Assembly: GCF_000226115.1 (NCBI RefSeq)
Contig: NC_016457.1
Span: 1,302,001-1,366,000, forward strand
DNA: 64,000 bases
Direction of reading: 5' to 3'
Source of the DNA: Thermothielavioides terrestris NRRL 8126
Lineage: Eukaryota; Ascomycota; Sordariomycetes; Sordariales; Chaetomiaceae
Shown here: positions 24,239 through 35,374 of the stretch, piece by piece
How the letters are laid out: each line of letters starts with the position of its first letter
Numbering within the stretch: the first letter of the stretch is position 1
Position numbers and translations under genes: made by a program
The notes under the pieces: generated by a model
Databases searched by the model: none
Told to the model about the DNA's origin: nothing
The model's input: the letters and a program-made list of their open reading frames with translations, nothing else

Positions 24239-24516
24239 ATGTCTCTCCCCAAGACCTACAAACACACAGTCTTCAAAGCCCAGGGCGAGCCCCTCACCCT
24301 CGAGGAGGTTACTCTCAGGGCGCCCGCCGAGGGTGAGATCCTCGTCAAGGTGGAAGCTTGCGGTGTCTGCTACTCGGACATGTACGCCCAGTAAAATGGA
24401 ATGGGCGGCGGCTTCCCAATGGTGCCTGGCCACGAAATCATCGGCAAGGTCGCGGCCATTGGCGACGGTGCTGATTCTCAGACCTGGAAGATCGGGCAAG
24501 GTGCAGAAGGCAAATG
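24239..24516 (+). pseudogene. N-terminal fragment of a zinc alcohol dehydrogenase
   Basis: From ATG 24239 the frame reads MSLPKTYKHTVFKAQGEPL and on to VEACGVCYSDMYAQ, the GroES-like N-terminus with the catalytic-zinc Cys of a class of fungal alcohol dehydrogenases. A TAA stop (24392-24394) interrupts it. The same frame resumes NGMGGGFPMVPGHEIIGKV, with the conserved GHE, then AAIGDGADSQTWKIGQG, and ends at 24516. The rest of the enzyme (second half, NAD fold) is missing. The stop fits CAA to TAA, another CpA-to-TpA change. Upstream, the frame stays open in the same phase from 23942 and includes QRYFSKKATAM, which could be the end of a mitochondrial leader, but this is weak. Called a dead fragment: both nonsense-mutated and truncated. 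Confidence 0.8.
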
Positions 24517-25899
24517 AGAGCCAGCTACTACGCCCCCTAAAGACGGCTGCGGTTGGCGTCTTGAGCGAGGGACAAGGAAACCAAAACATAGCTAGCGTCA
24601 AAGCCACAGTGATCATCGTTGTGTGGCGCAACATCGCCTTTTGATTTCTGAGCATCTACTGTAAGGTCCGTGATACCTGAATACCTAGGTAGATACAAAG
24701 CTACGACTGGATTGAACCTTCCCGTCGTGCTAACATCCGCTGCAAAGAGTCGTTTCCGGAAGGCCGTGGATACCTAGACTCTGGTTGGACATACTGTCAA
24801 AAGCTAAATCTCACAAATTTGAGTTGGCTCTTGGGATGCTAGATTTTGTACTAAATATATATTGCCATAAGACTACTTTAGCGGAACATGCCCTGATCCT
24901 TGGGGTTTGAAATTCGTGATGTCCCTCCGGCGTCCATGCGAGCTTTGTAGCTGTTTTCCTGCCGGACATCGATTTCGCAACCGCCATCTCGTAAACAGAA
25001 GAGGAAGTCGTAGGAAGTAAGGCATTGAGAACGTGGGATGCGTGCTCCCGGTCAGGGGCAAAGCTCAAATGCCAACCTGTTTCAGGCCAAACCAGTCCTT
25101 CCTGCTTACGATATCGAGACTAGAGCTAAGGAAGAGGCAAACAAGGCGGGGAAACACCTGCCCAGTGTCTCCCTAGCCGCGAACCGATGGCCACACAGCC
25201 GACCACAACCCAATGTGCCGAGACGCTTTCGGGCACCTACTGCGTGCTGCCCTGCGCGGTATGTAATGCCGCCGACCCATCTCGCAGTGCCCGTTCCTCC
25301 CAAATCCCAAACCCCAAGCCGAACCTCACCTAACACAAAACAAACCCCTGCTTCAACACCTACCGCTTCACCGCCGCGCCAGAGGAGGAAGAAGGAGCGT
25401 GCAGTCCCTGGCGCGGGCGCCGGTGGGGATACCTCGGTACCTAGGTAAGTATGGGGGCACGTCGGAGCTGGGCGGGAAGGAGCGCGTCTCTGCGATTGGG
25501 GGCAACGTGAGGACAGAATTGGAGGTTGGTCGGCTTCGAGGGAATGGCTAAGCCTGGACCATTGGGTGTAAATGTTGAACGATGGTCGCGACAGGGATAA
25601 ATTACCATCAAGTGCGGACTTGTACTTTGTATGTACCCTGGGAATCAGTGGTTGAAGCACAGCTGCCCCTTAACAGGCTGATAACGGTCCCAGGAGCTTC
25701 ATTCCCTTGGGTTGCTTCTGCTGCCATCACGAGTGCCAGGTGTCCACGCGTGGCACGCGATGACCGACTTTTGGGTCCGGACTCCGGACAGAGGACGCCA
25801 AGACGACAGCTCCGAGATCTGGTGTGACATGTGGGGCTCAGAGGGCCCTGCCCCACCTTAACTGCCTGTTGCTGATGGTTAAAGAGGTCCCGCCAAGAC
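24517..25899. other. No gene recognised
   Basis: Between the dehydrogenase relic and the first MITE. Short frames at 25038-25448 and 25106-25660 are Pro/Arg-rich and on opposite strands, with no family features. Confidence 0.45.
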
Positions 25900-25901
25900 T
25901 A

Positions 25902-26837
25902 CCTTAGCGCGCCAGGGGGGGGTGGCAAAATGATCTCTGGGACCATTTTGGAGCGTCAAGATATTTCGCCTGGAAAACAGGCTCCTACCGGTCCCGAGTT
26001 CAAAATATCTTGTAAAGAAAATAATTTTCAACTAAGAGGATTAATTCAAATAAAATAGGAATTTAAAGAATAAAAACATCTTATAGTAAATATAATCTTT
26101 TACTAATAGGATTATTTTAAATAGATATTAATATTAGTAACTAAAGATAATTATTAATAATAAAAAAGAACTTAAAATTTAAAATAGTTTTAATTAATTT
26201 AAAATCAACTTTAAAGTAGAAGATTATTTTATAAAATTTTATTATCTATATACTTATATATAAAAGTAAGCTCTTTTAATTATTCTAGATTTTTTATCTT
26301 TTTTCTTTTTTTTCTTTTTCTTTTTTTTCTTTTTTTTCTTTTTTTTCTTTTTTTTTAGCTGAAAAAACTAGACTTTACAAAGAATCGAACTCAAGGCCTA
26401 AACATTATAAGCTTACAGATTTACTACTACGCTACGAGACTACGAATTTTACAGTTGCACATTGAAAATTTCACACTTATCTAAAGGGCATAGGCTAGAG
26501 GACGTAGGTTAGAGAGTATAAACTAAAAAAATAAAAGTGATCTTTGAGATAGAAAATCATTTTCAAAGAAAAGAATCTTTAATCTAGAAAAAAAGCTTAA
26601 CTTTAAAATCCTCCTATAGATCTAAGATATATATAATAAAAAACTAGTATAGTGATTATTTTACTATTAAATATATAATTTATCTAAATAGTTCTTATAG
26701 TATATAATAATTTTAGCTCTATAATAGTAGTAGTGATTCTTTTTATTATATAAAGTATATTGTAAACTAAAAAACTATTTTAGCTCTAGAAAACTATAAT
26801 AGAGATCATTTTGCCACCCCCCCCTAGCGCACTAAGG
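25902..26837 (+). mobile_element. MITE-like element, copy 1 (936 bp, AT-rich)
   Basis: Bounded by terminal inverted repeats of about 37 bases: left CCTTAGCGCGCCAGGGGGGG..., right end the reverse complement of CCTTAGTGCGCTAGGGGGGG..., both followed by TGGCAAAATGATCTCT. A TA dinucleotide flanks each end (25900-25901 and 26838-26839), as in Tc1/mariner-type insertions. The interior is extremely AT-rich, with no transposase frame, so it is non-autonomous. It holds a long pyrimidine run (26295-26357) and a tRNA-like segment (about 26370-26445, minus strand). The AT bias suggests heavy C-to-T mutation such as RIP (inference). Copy 2 lies at 32125-33090 in the opposite orientation. Confidence 0.88.
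26370..26445 (-). other. tRNA-like segment with A/B-box motifs
   Basis: On the minus strand, TAGCGTAGTAGTAA resembles a pol III A box and GAGTTCGATTCT a B box, at tRNA-like spacing. Stems pair poorly, so I do not call a functional tRNA. The matching segment in copy 2 is at 32555-32632 (+), with TAGTGTAATGG and AAGTTCGATTCC. Likely a decayed tRNA-derived piece carried by the element. Confidence 0.5.
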
Positions 26838-26959
26838 TAATTTCGGCCAATTGTCGGCAATGTTTTTACAACGTTTTTACACAACCCCGATCGCCAAGGC
26901 GTTTACACTATCGCCAAGCGGTTAGTTCGCTAGGGGTATAGGGGGCGGCGCTAGCCCCC

Positions 26960-27012
26960 CGCTAGTTAGGGTTTAGATTAAGGTTAGGATAAGGGTTAAG
27001 GTTAGGATACAG
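26960..27012 (+). repeat. Degenerate telomere-like tract
   Basis: Runs of TTAGGG, TTAAGG, TTAGGA and AAGGGTT variants (for example GTTAGGGTTTAGATTAAGG) span about 50 bases next to MITE copy 1. The fungal telomere repeat is TTAGGG. This may be an interstitial relic or part of a transposon end. Confidence 0.55.
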
Positions 27013-27013
27013 G

Positions 27014-27415
27014 TTAACTTCGTTTTCTTTTTTTTCGAGTTGGTTGAGGTTTCGCGAAGTTGTTGCTACGAGTCTTTGCGATTCTTCGTTGTTGATGTTG
27101 CTCGAAGTCGTCGCGGCCCCGCTTACCCCGTGGCGATTGTAAATACTTGTAAGCGGCAGTCTCCGAAATTAGTCTTGGCGGGACCTCTTTGGCCATAACC
27201 TGCCTGTTCCCCCACAACATCCACCACACTGCGACCCAAAAATCGATGCCAAGATCTGTTGCAGCCATCTGACATCTGGTATTGGCTATCCGGAGATGCT
27301 TTGCATGTAGCTCAAAATACTCGACAAGACGAAACAGCGTCAAATGCCCAATGGCAGGCTTAGAACACTTGAGCGTATTGACCTGAGGGGGCAAGGTATC
27401 TGCCTCATCATTTGA
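27014..27415 (-). pseudogene. Partial reading frame, probably transposon-associated
   Basis: Minus-strand open frame ending at 27014 with a Lys/Arg-rich C-terminus (PTRKKRKRS), like a nuclear-localisation tail. Its body includes HLTLFRLVEYFELHAKHLR and VAVWWMLWGNRQVMAKEVPP. No ATG lies at its start: the frame runs back to a stop just beyond 27410, and the first internal ATG removes half of it. It is therefore a 3' fragment or a last exon whose 5' part I cannot find. It lies beside the telomere-like tract and MITE copy 1, in sequence that looks repeated. I do not recognise the family; a remnant of a transposon-carried gene is an inference. Confidence 0.4.
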
Positions 27416-28490
27416 CGTGCTTTCTACCCTTCATTCAGCACCGTCAGCAAGTGAACTGCAGTTCGAGACAGACCCAATCCTGACTGAGGCAACGGACAGG
27501 CACTGCCTCAGGCAACTGTATATATTTAGCGTACTTGCTGCTGTACTCTGTACGGCATCCGCATCCATCCAATCATTTGCAGACCCGTCCGATCCGGCAG
27601 GTTGTCGCCGCACCTGCAGGCAGCAGGAACGGGAAGCAGGGGGGCGCAGAGGCGGGATGGCAACAGGATGACGACGCTTGGCTTCACCAGTGCGACCTCC
27701 CGACTGGAGCAAGCGAACAGCACCCAGCTCCACAGCTTGCCTCGAGATGGCTTTGCACATGGATGGAGACTGAGGTAAGAGAGGCAGCTAGGTAGACATG
27801 CGAGTGAGTTGTATTGTAATCCGTTCCGTATCTATGTGATATTTCCTCAGAGGTGAGTGCCCAGTCTACTTTCGCCAGAGCCAGTCCCTCCCCGCCCTTC
27901 AGCAGCAACGTGATAGCAAGTTCGCCGTTCCCCGCCGTCCAATATACCGGAATAATAACACAACGGGTAGAGGGTGTGGTACGCCTCTTCCTCGGATTCA
28001 AGCCCAACTCCCCTTCCAAGACTGCCGAACCCGGCCCCAGAAAAGCCACAGTTAGGTATGCACCCCTCACTCCCCTGTGCCCAACCGGAAACTCCGTGCG
28101 CACCAGCAAAATCAGCGATAACCATCAGGTAAGAGCCGTCCCTCACGAGCCAAAATGCCAGGAGAATGTGCCCCAAAACTCCTCATACATGCATGCAGAT
28201 CCTCGTTTGATGGCGATGCAAAACCTGGCCATCAAAGAGGGGATATCATTGGGGCACACGCCCAAGCCAAATGCCATGCCGCAAAAAAAGAAAAAAGAAA
28301 AGAAAAAAGGACAGAGTAGAGATAAAGCCGGACCCCTCCAAACACAGAAGGAAAAGCCGGTTCAAGCCGGCGGATGTGGCGGAGGCAGAACCGGAAAGAT
28401 AAGGTCGGGGTGGGGTGGTGGTCGTCATGTTGATCGCCGCTGAGCCCGTGTTATTGCGGGTCCGCCAGCTTAGCCGCGTCAGAAACCCCC
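27416..28490. other. No gene recognised
   Basis: Presumably contains the 3' UTR of the minus-strand zinc-finger gene near its right end. A purine-rich A/G tract occurs at 28279-28310. Frames on both strands at 27684-28443 lack motifs. Confidence 0.45.
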
Positions 28491-29483
28491 CTAGAGTATC
28501 GACGCCGTCGCCATGGGAGCTTGCGGCGCCGCGGCCGGCATCCGGCTCTCGAGCGCCTGCTGCAGCTGCGTGATCTTCTGCATCATGACCACCGTCTGCT
28601 GCGTCTGCGCCTGCACCTGCCGCCGCAGCTCCTCGTTCTCCTGTCGCAACCGCTTCATCTCCTCGCGCAGGTCGCTGTCGTCGTCCCGCTTGCGCTTCTG
28701 CCCGGCCGCCGCCATGTTGTCGCTGGCGCCGTCGTCCGTCTCGCCTTCGCCGCCGTTGAGAGGCGTCCCATTCTGCGTGTGCACGCGCCGCAGGTGCTCG
28801 TTGAGGTTCTCCTGCCGCGAGAAGCCCTTGCCGGCGTGTCGCTTGCAGTTGACGTGCGGACAAAAGAACGAGTTCTTGGGCCCGCCATGCTTGCCGTGCA
28901 CCTCGCGCTCGTGGCGCAGAAGGCCGCCCGAGTACGTGAACCCGGGTAGCTTCTCGCATCCCGCAGCGGCACACTTATACGGTCGGTCATGCTTGTCCAT
29001 GTGTTTGCTGGCGCACCGTCAGTTTCCGGCGTGAGCGACCTCGGGGACGGCTTGGGCTACTTACTTCCACTCGCACTTGCGGCCGAATTCCTTGGGTTCT
29101 TCCGCACAGCCCGGCCAGGTGCACACAAACTTCCCCTGCAGGTTTCTCGTCACCTCTCGATCCGGCTTGGGTATCGCCTTGACGCGCTGGGGGGTGGTCG
29201 TAGTGGGCGAGTCCTCCTTGGGGGCTGCTGTCGCTGTCGTTGTCTCGGTAGTAGGGCCGGCGGAAAGGTCGAGCCGGGGCTCCGAGGTATCGTCGAACGG
29301 CGGAGGTGGGGCTGTGAAAGTCGCGACTGTGGTCGCCAGTTCGTTGACGACGGCATCGCTAGGATCGGCATCGTTAGGGTCAGGAAATCGGTCGACATCA
29401 GCGGTAGCATCGTGGTGATGATCGTCGATGGGCGGATAACCGCCATCGTGGATAAAGTTTCGTGGCTCGTAAACCACGCTCAT
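28491..29483 (-). CDS. C2H2 zinc-finger protein with C-terminal coiled coil
   Basis: Probable nuclear DNA-binding regulator. Minus-strand exons 29065-29483 and 28491-29007 give 311 residues. The phase-2 intron (29008-29064) lies inside finger 1 and joins GRKCEW to NKHMDKHDRPYKC. Three fingers are seen: C-TWPG-C...H-MDK-H, C-AAAG-C...H-EREV-H, and C-PHVN-C...H-LRRV-H. The second and third come as FTYSGGLLRHEREVHGKHGG and FSRQENLNEHLRRVH. The N-terminal 100 residues are acidic and Thr/Pro-rich. After KRKRDDDSD comes a helix with heptad hydrophobics (LREEMKRLRQENEELRRQVQ and on to LQQALESR), likely a dimerising coiled coil. This finger set recurs in many filamentous ascomycetes; targets are unknown. 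It sits between the two MITE copies. Confidence 0.85.
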
Positions 29484-32124
29484 CTTGCCGGGTTACTCGG
29501 CCGCGCTGCACCCGAGGTGAGCTCGGCAGTTCGGTGCTTTGGGCTCCTGGCAGTGGTCGTCGCAAATAAAACCTGGAGGTAAAAATACAGGAGGGATATC
29601 GCCGTGGCTACCAGGTACCTCGGTTTCGAATCGGCAACCGGCTTGAGCGGGAAGGAATGGTGTAGACAGCGGTGTTCTGACGCGTCAAATGCGTATTAGT
29701 GATGGTGGTGCCTGCCTTGGGAAAGTCGACAATGATTCCTTTCCTGGAAGGCGCGATCAGTTTGAGTTTTGCCTGAAAACTGAGGACGAAGCTTGGGAAT
29801 GACGAGGCTGTGGTGGTGGCGCGGTTTTAGGCGCCAGACCAAAGCGGGACAGGGACCGGCGTTCACGTGACGCATCCGCTTATTAATCCGGGGTTGGTCT
29901 TACCTCGCAGCAGCACCAAATGCTGACTTTTGCTTCTCGGAACGCTTCTCTTGGAGGCTCTGTCCGCTTCCGGCCCCAGTTGAGTTAACGTTAACCCCCT
30001 TAGCCTCGGTCAAATGCGGGCGCACGCTCTTCTTTTGTATGTGCCGTGGCGGCAGGCATCGCCGACCTGACGCATACAAGTCCACCAGGCTAAGTGAGGC
30101 AGCCACGAATGCCATGACTCACCTGGTCAGGGTTTGGGTTGGCTGATGCAGCCTTGCCTCTCGGCTGGGTAGCGATGCCGGCCTAAAAAACGGCTCCTCC
30201 TGTCCATGCATTTATGTCAGCCTCACGCCCCCCTCGCATTGCAGACCTAAATTGCCGCTCTGAAGACTGGTCTCTCGAGTTGGCCTTCCGCCATCCCAGT
30301 CTTAGCGCAATTCGCGGCGTGCTTTTCAGGCAAGGTCCACAGCGGCCTCTGAGACCGCCAGGCAGCCGAGGCTAACTGGGCTAGCGATATGCGGAGATTC
30401 AGGGACCACGGCAGAGCAACAGCAACGAGCTTCACGGTCCAGCCAGAGAGATTATACTGAATCATGGCGAAGATGGATTGGATGCCTGCGAACCGTTGCC
30501 GAGCGCTGCCTAGCACGCCCTGAACCGCCCCGCCGAGGAAGCTGTTCACGGGCCAACGGGCAAGGACCTCCAGTGTGGAGCACCGTTCTGTATTTCCATG
30601 ATTTCGGTGAAGAGCCAAATACATGATTGCGCGGGGACGCGCACCGAGACTTGGGCTGCTCAGGTAACCAGGCTAGGACTATGGAGGCAGAGGTACCGGT
30701 AGGCGGATGGTGAAATGCCGGCAAGGGAAGGCGAATGTCATTCGTAGCACTCATCCACGCCCGACCCAAGAGCCGACGCAGCATGCGGCTTCGGCTCGTT
30801 GGCCCCATGCATGGAGCACGACATTGTCCTTGTGCGTGTCAAGTTGTGTCATGATAGGGTGTTGACCATCAGGCAGCAATTTTGTCCGCAACTTTGCCTG
30901 TGTTTTGGGCAAACATCAACGGCAGACAACCTCGAGACTTCTATTGCTCTTCACGCCATCCAGTCGGCCTTCGTCCTCAGCGCCGTGAAACCAAGGAAAG
31001 CGCCAGGCAAGGAGTCCCTCGGTCGCTGGTCACCAGAACAGGCCGGCCAACTTGGCGTCGACGCCATTGGGCAGTGCGTTGGTGCCCGGTGAGTCACGGG
31101 TGTCCTCGATCTACTCGCGAGGGGTTCGATGGGATGCCTTGGGAAGCGAGGCGAATAGAAACTGCCAACCTCCTTTGGTAGGTCGGCACCTGATATGTGT
31201 GCCGAGGACCGGCTCAGTTACACGCACTGGACTCTTAATGGCACTTGTCGATCCCGATAAAGTTACACCACACAAGAAGTTGCCTTTCGCGTCTGGCGCG
31301 GTGGGAGAGTATTTTTTCAACCCATGAACTTCTCGAGGAGTCAAGGTAAGATGGGAAGTACAGTATATAGTGGCATGTCTCATTCGGATCCCCCTAGACT
31401 CCTCTTCCTCGTTTGTCGTTGTGCTCCTTCCTCCTGGCCGAAGCGTGAAGCAGGAAACCTCTCACGTTTTATTTCCCAGTACCACTTCGAAACTTGCACT
31501 GGTCGTCCGCGAACCGGGTTGCCCAGGGCCCCAGCGTTCCTTCCCGCAACCAGACAGCATACAACTCCCACATTCCCTCCCACCACCCTCTTCCCCCACA
31601 GGCCCACGTGGCCTTTTGGGGGGAGCGCGCCGCCCCTCGACTGGGGAGCCGAACGAGCCTCCCCTGTGCCCCATCCGCGCCGAAATAAAGCCTCCCCCTC
31701 CCCTCCGGTGACTTTTCGCAACCTTTTGTAGCCGGCCAAGTGAAAAATTTTTTGGTCTTTTGTGTCTGCGAACGTCTTGTTGTCCCTTGCTTTACTCCTT
31801 CTCACGCATCGTCATTTCTCAGTGCGCCTGGCTGGGCCACTTTTACCTCTCTCGTGACAGACGCGGTCGGCTTCTGCTCCTAGAAGCCTCAAGCAGAGTG
31901 ACACCGCCTCGGCAGTGAAGGGTTGGTTGGTAGGCAGGGATTCAGTTCCAGACAACTCGGTGTCCAATGCTCAGCCAGCTGCTGCTCTATTAATGTCCCC
32001 GGTGTAGTGCAGCTACTGCGGTCAAGCGTTCTTCTTGCGATTAGCTTCTTCCTGGCCGTTTCGCACTGGTCTATGGTGTCCTACCCGCTCGCGGGAATTG
32101 CTTTCTCCTCGTCAGGTCTAACTA
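29484..32124. other. Long gene-free stretch
   Basis: About 2.6 kb with only short overlapping frames (30247-30624, 30799-31181, 31324-31731), none with a known motif. The left end should hold the promoter of the zinc-finger gene. No RNA gene recognised. Confidence 0.45.
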
Positions 32125-33090
32125 CCTTAGCGCGCCAGGGGGGGGGTGGCGAAATGATCTCTGTTACAGTTTTCTAGAGCTAAAATAGTTTTCTAGTTTA
32201 CAATATACTTTATACTATAAAAAGTGTCACCACTACTATCGTAGAGCTAAAATTATTATATAGTATAAGAACTACTTAGATATATATATATTTAATAGTA
32301 AAATAATCACTATACTAGTTTTCTATTATATATATCTTAGATCTATAAAAGGATTTTAAAGTTAAGCTTTTTTATAATTTAAAGATTTTTTTCTTTAAAA
32401 ATGATTTTCTACTTCAAAGATTATTTTCTTTGAAAATGATTTTCTACTTAGAAAATTGCTTTTACCTCTGTTATTCTCTAACCTATAGCTCTTAGCTTAA
32501 GCTCCTTAGATAAGTGTGAAATTCAAACTAAAGTATAACTGTAAAATCGTAGTCTCATAGTCTCGTAGTGTAATGGTAAATCCGTAAGCTTGTATTATAA
32601 AGGCCTTAAGTTCGATTCCTCGTAGAGTCCAGTTTTTTCAACTTAAAAAAAAAAGAAAGAAGAAAGGAGAGAAGGAGAGAGGGTAAGAAGGGTAAGAAAA
32701 GGATAAAAAGCTTAGAATAGATAGAAGGGTTTACTTTATATATAGATAATAAAATTTTAAAAGATAATCTTTTATCTAAAAGTTGATTTTAAATTAAATA
32801 AAACTATTTTAAATTCTAAATTTCTTTTTCTTATTAATAATTATCTTTAATTATTAATATTAATATTTATTTAAAATAATCCTATTAGTAAAAGACTACT
32901 TTTATTTTAAGATATTTTTACTTTTTAAATTTCTATTCTATTTGAATTAATCCTCTTAGTTGAAAATCATTTTCTTAAAAAGATATCTTGAATTCGGGAC
33001 CGGTAGGAGCCTGTTTTCTAGGTGAAATATCTTGACGCTCCAAAATGGTCCCAGAGATCATTTTGCCACCCCCCCCCTGCCGCGCTAAGG
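32125..33090 (-). mobile_element. MITE-like element, copy 2 (966 bp, inverted)
   Basis: Same family as 25902-26837 but inverted. Terminal repeats CCTTAGCGCG... at 32125 and ...CGCGCTAAGG ending at 33090, each with a G8-9/C8-9 run and TGGCRAAATGATCTCT. TA duplicates flank it (32123-32124, 33091-33092). The subterminal block GGAGCGTCAAGATATTTC (read inward, minus strand) and the AT-rich interior align with copy 1. A tRNA-like segment occurs at 32555-32632 (+). The pyrimidine/purine run differs in length and sequence between copies. No transposase. Its right end is 2 bases from the stop codon of the next gene. Confidence 0.88.
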
Positions 33091-33092
33091 TA

Positions 33093-33794
33093 CTACTGAG
33101 GTTCACCCCCCAACCCCTTCCTCGCCACAACCCACATAAACTCGATCCCCTCGTCCGGCTCACTCTCGAGCACTTCCACCTCCACGACCTCCAGCCCGGC
33201 CTCCCTGACCATCGCCACGTTCGCCTCAACCCCATAACTGCTCCAGAACATGCCGTGCCCCAGAAACTCGCCGTAGATCTCCTCCTCGTCCACCGTCGCG
33301 AGGTTGAAGGCAAATAGGGCCCCGGGCTTGAGCCACGCGCAGACCTTGGCCAGCAGGCCCTTCTGCTCCGCGCGCGGCAGGTGGAAGATGGTGAAGAAGC
33401 TGACGACGCCGTCGAAGCTGGCCGGCTCGAACGCCAGCGCCGCCGCGTCGCCGCCGACGAAGTGCGCCTGCGGACACCGCTCGCGCGCCATGGCCAGCTG
33501 CTTCGGCGAGATGTCGTTGGCCACGACGTCGGCGCCGCCGTCGAGCAGCAGCCGCGTCACCGGTATGCCGGGGCCGCAGCCTAGATCAAGGATGCGCGGC
33601 CGCGGTCGCGGTGATGGAGGTTGTTGTGTTTCGGGTGGTTGTTGTTGTTGTGGTTGTTGTGGCGACAACGCGTGCTGCAGGACCTTGGCGGCGTAGCGCT
33701 CGCGCGGGGAGATCTGCCCATCGATCCAGCGGAGGTACCACTCCGCGACGTGGTCATAGGCTTCTTGGACGATATGCTTGGGGTTATCGTTCAT
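33093..33794 (-). CDS. SAM-dependent methyltransferase (class I)
   Basis: Single-exon gene of 233 residues on the minus strand; ATG at 33794, stop TAG at 33093-33095. Motif I ILDLGCGPGIPVTRLLLDGG (residues 68-87) is the SAM-binding loop. The acidic strand-2 residue follows in VVANDISPKQLAMARERCPQ, then GGDAAALAFEPASFDGVVSF and LKPGALFAFNLATVDEEE. This is the ubiE/Methyltransf_11-like layout. A Gln/Pro-rich low-complexity insert (residues 43-65) precedes motif I. The acceptor is unknown. MITE copy 2 is inserted 2 bases after the stop, so the original 3' UTR has been displaced by about 966 bases and the transcript end must lie in or beyond the element. Confidence 0.88.
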   Translation of the reverse strand: MNDNPKHIVQEAYDHVAEWYLRWIDGQISPRERYAAKVLQHALSPQQPQQQQPPETQQPPSPRPRPRILDLGCGPGIPVTRLLLDGGADVVANDISPKQLAMARERCPQAHFVGGDAAALAFEPASFDGVVSFFTIFHLPRAEQKGLLAKVCAWLKPGALFAFNLATVDEEEIYGEFLGHGMFWSSYGVEANVAMVREAGLEVVEVEVLESEPDEGIEFMWVVARKGLGGEPQ

Positions 33795-35372
33795 GGTAAG
33801 GCTTCAACGGGAATGCAGTGGTGCTATGTCGGGTCGGGTCAGACTGGGTTTGAAAACAAGGGGCTCGTACTTTGAATAGACAATTGAAAAAAGGCCGTTG
33901 CTTCTACGTTGCCGATGCCGTTGAGTCCGAACTAACAGGTAGCTATTGACTCACGACCAGCAGTGGCCACCATCTTGCTCCCCACTACCTGGTAGCTGAT
34001 GGGGCTTCGAATGCTGGGACTAACTTACATTGAACAGGTTTGCGTTGCACGCCCGAACGGACCCTCCAACTGGAATGAATAGTTCTCTCAAGACTCGAGC
34101 CGGGTGAGCTGGCGAGCTGGCCAGAAAGATGAGCACCCACCACCCAAGTGGCTCGTTGCCTTGCGCGACCCCGCCCTAGCAGGGGTAAAAGCAAAAGCTG
34201 GGAGCTGTGATTGGTGACCTTGCACTTTGAGAGCTTGTGTACGTGATATATTTAACCGAAGCGAAGCTTTCAAGATGGAGCTCCGTGACAACGTTTGGCC
34301 AAGATTCACAACCCACCGCTGGCCGTATCGTGCCGTTTGATGGGCCGGACTCGGACGGCCTCCGATGGTTCTTCTCATTGCGCTACCCAGCACTCAGGCC
34401 CATCGCGAGCGGAAAGAATTGGAAGCCTCTTGTTTTCTTCTAGAGATTTTGGAGAAGAACCCGAGATCGAGATGGGCAAGAGACTAAAAAATAAAAATAA
34501 AAAAATTGCTATGCCCACCAGGGCCTCGTCAACAACCGCCTCTTCAAAGCTTCATGCGATCATGTCCCAGGGCCGTACTGTCAAATGCATCGGTCACCCG
34601 GAGATAGTTGAGGGGTCCAAGCAATACCTGAAGGACATTTCGTCCAAGGCCGTGCTCGGACAACATAGGAACGAGATCCCGAATACCGAACTGCCGTTCG
34701 GAACACTCTAACAAGCATCGGGCGTCTATAGAGAATATATTGCGTACCTGTCTCGGTGCCCTTCACGAACTTTTTCTTTTGGCACAGCTCGGATGGGGAA
34801 CAGGAATGGTGGCAATCGTTTTCAGCATGCTTGCGACCTTTCGCATGTGAGAAGTGTTTTCATGAGGCAAATTACCAGGGCTAGTTCTGATTTAGGTGGG
34901 AAGAACCATCGTGTGTCATAGGAGCTTTTCAAGGCCCCGGCCGCAGCCGCGTATACAGTGTTTAAAGGAGGCCAAGATCATATCCAAGAAGAGAGACACT
35001 ATTTGTGTATGTTGGGAGCATGTAATAATCCCGCCACCCAATAACACGCTGTTGGCACTGTGCCTCACGGAGTCACTCCAAAATCTAGAGCTCAGAACGC
35101 CTTTCCATGGTTTGAAAACGACAGTGAACACAAACCGGTTCATTTACTTGGATGAATGGAACGTCGATCCCCGCCGCTCGCCTAGCCGGTTATCAGCTGA
35201 TCTTGACAGCCACACTCAAGTCCAACAGTTCCTGTGTTTTAATGACATAGGATAACACGTTCATTAGCTCGTGAATGGTATTCAATTTGACAACCGCCCT
35301 GCTTACACAATCATCTGGCACATAATCAAGGCACCTCAGGTGTCTTCACCGCGCTGTCCGGCTCCATCGCTC

Positions 35373-35374
<2 letters not shown>

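Noticed and set aside
27853..28443. Plus-strand frame of 196 codons
   Set aside because: Low-complexity Lys-rich end from an A/G tract; no family motif; lies antisense to other open frames.
32555..32632. Functional tRNA gene in MITE copy 2
   Set aside because: A- and B-box-like motifs are present, but T-stem and acceptor stem pair poorly and the anticodon loop is unclear.
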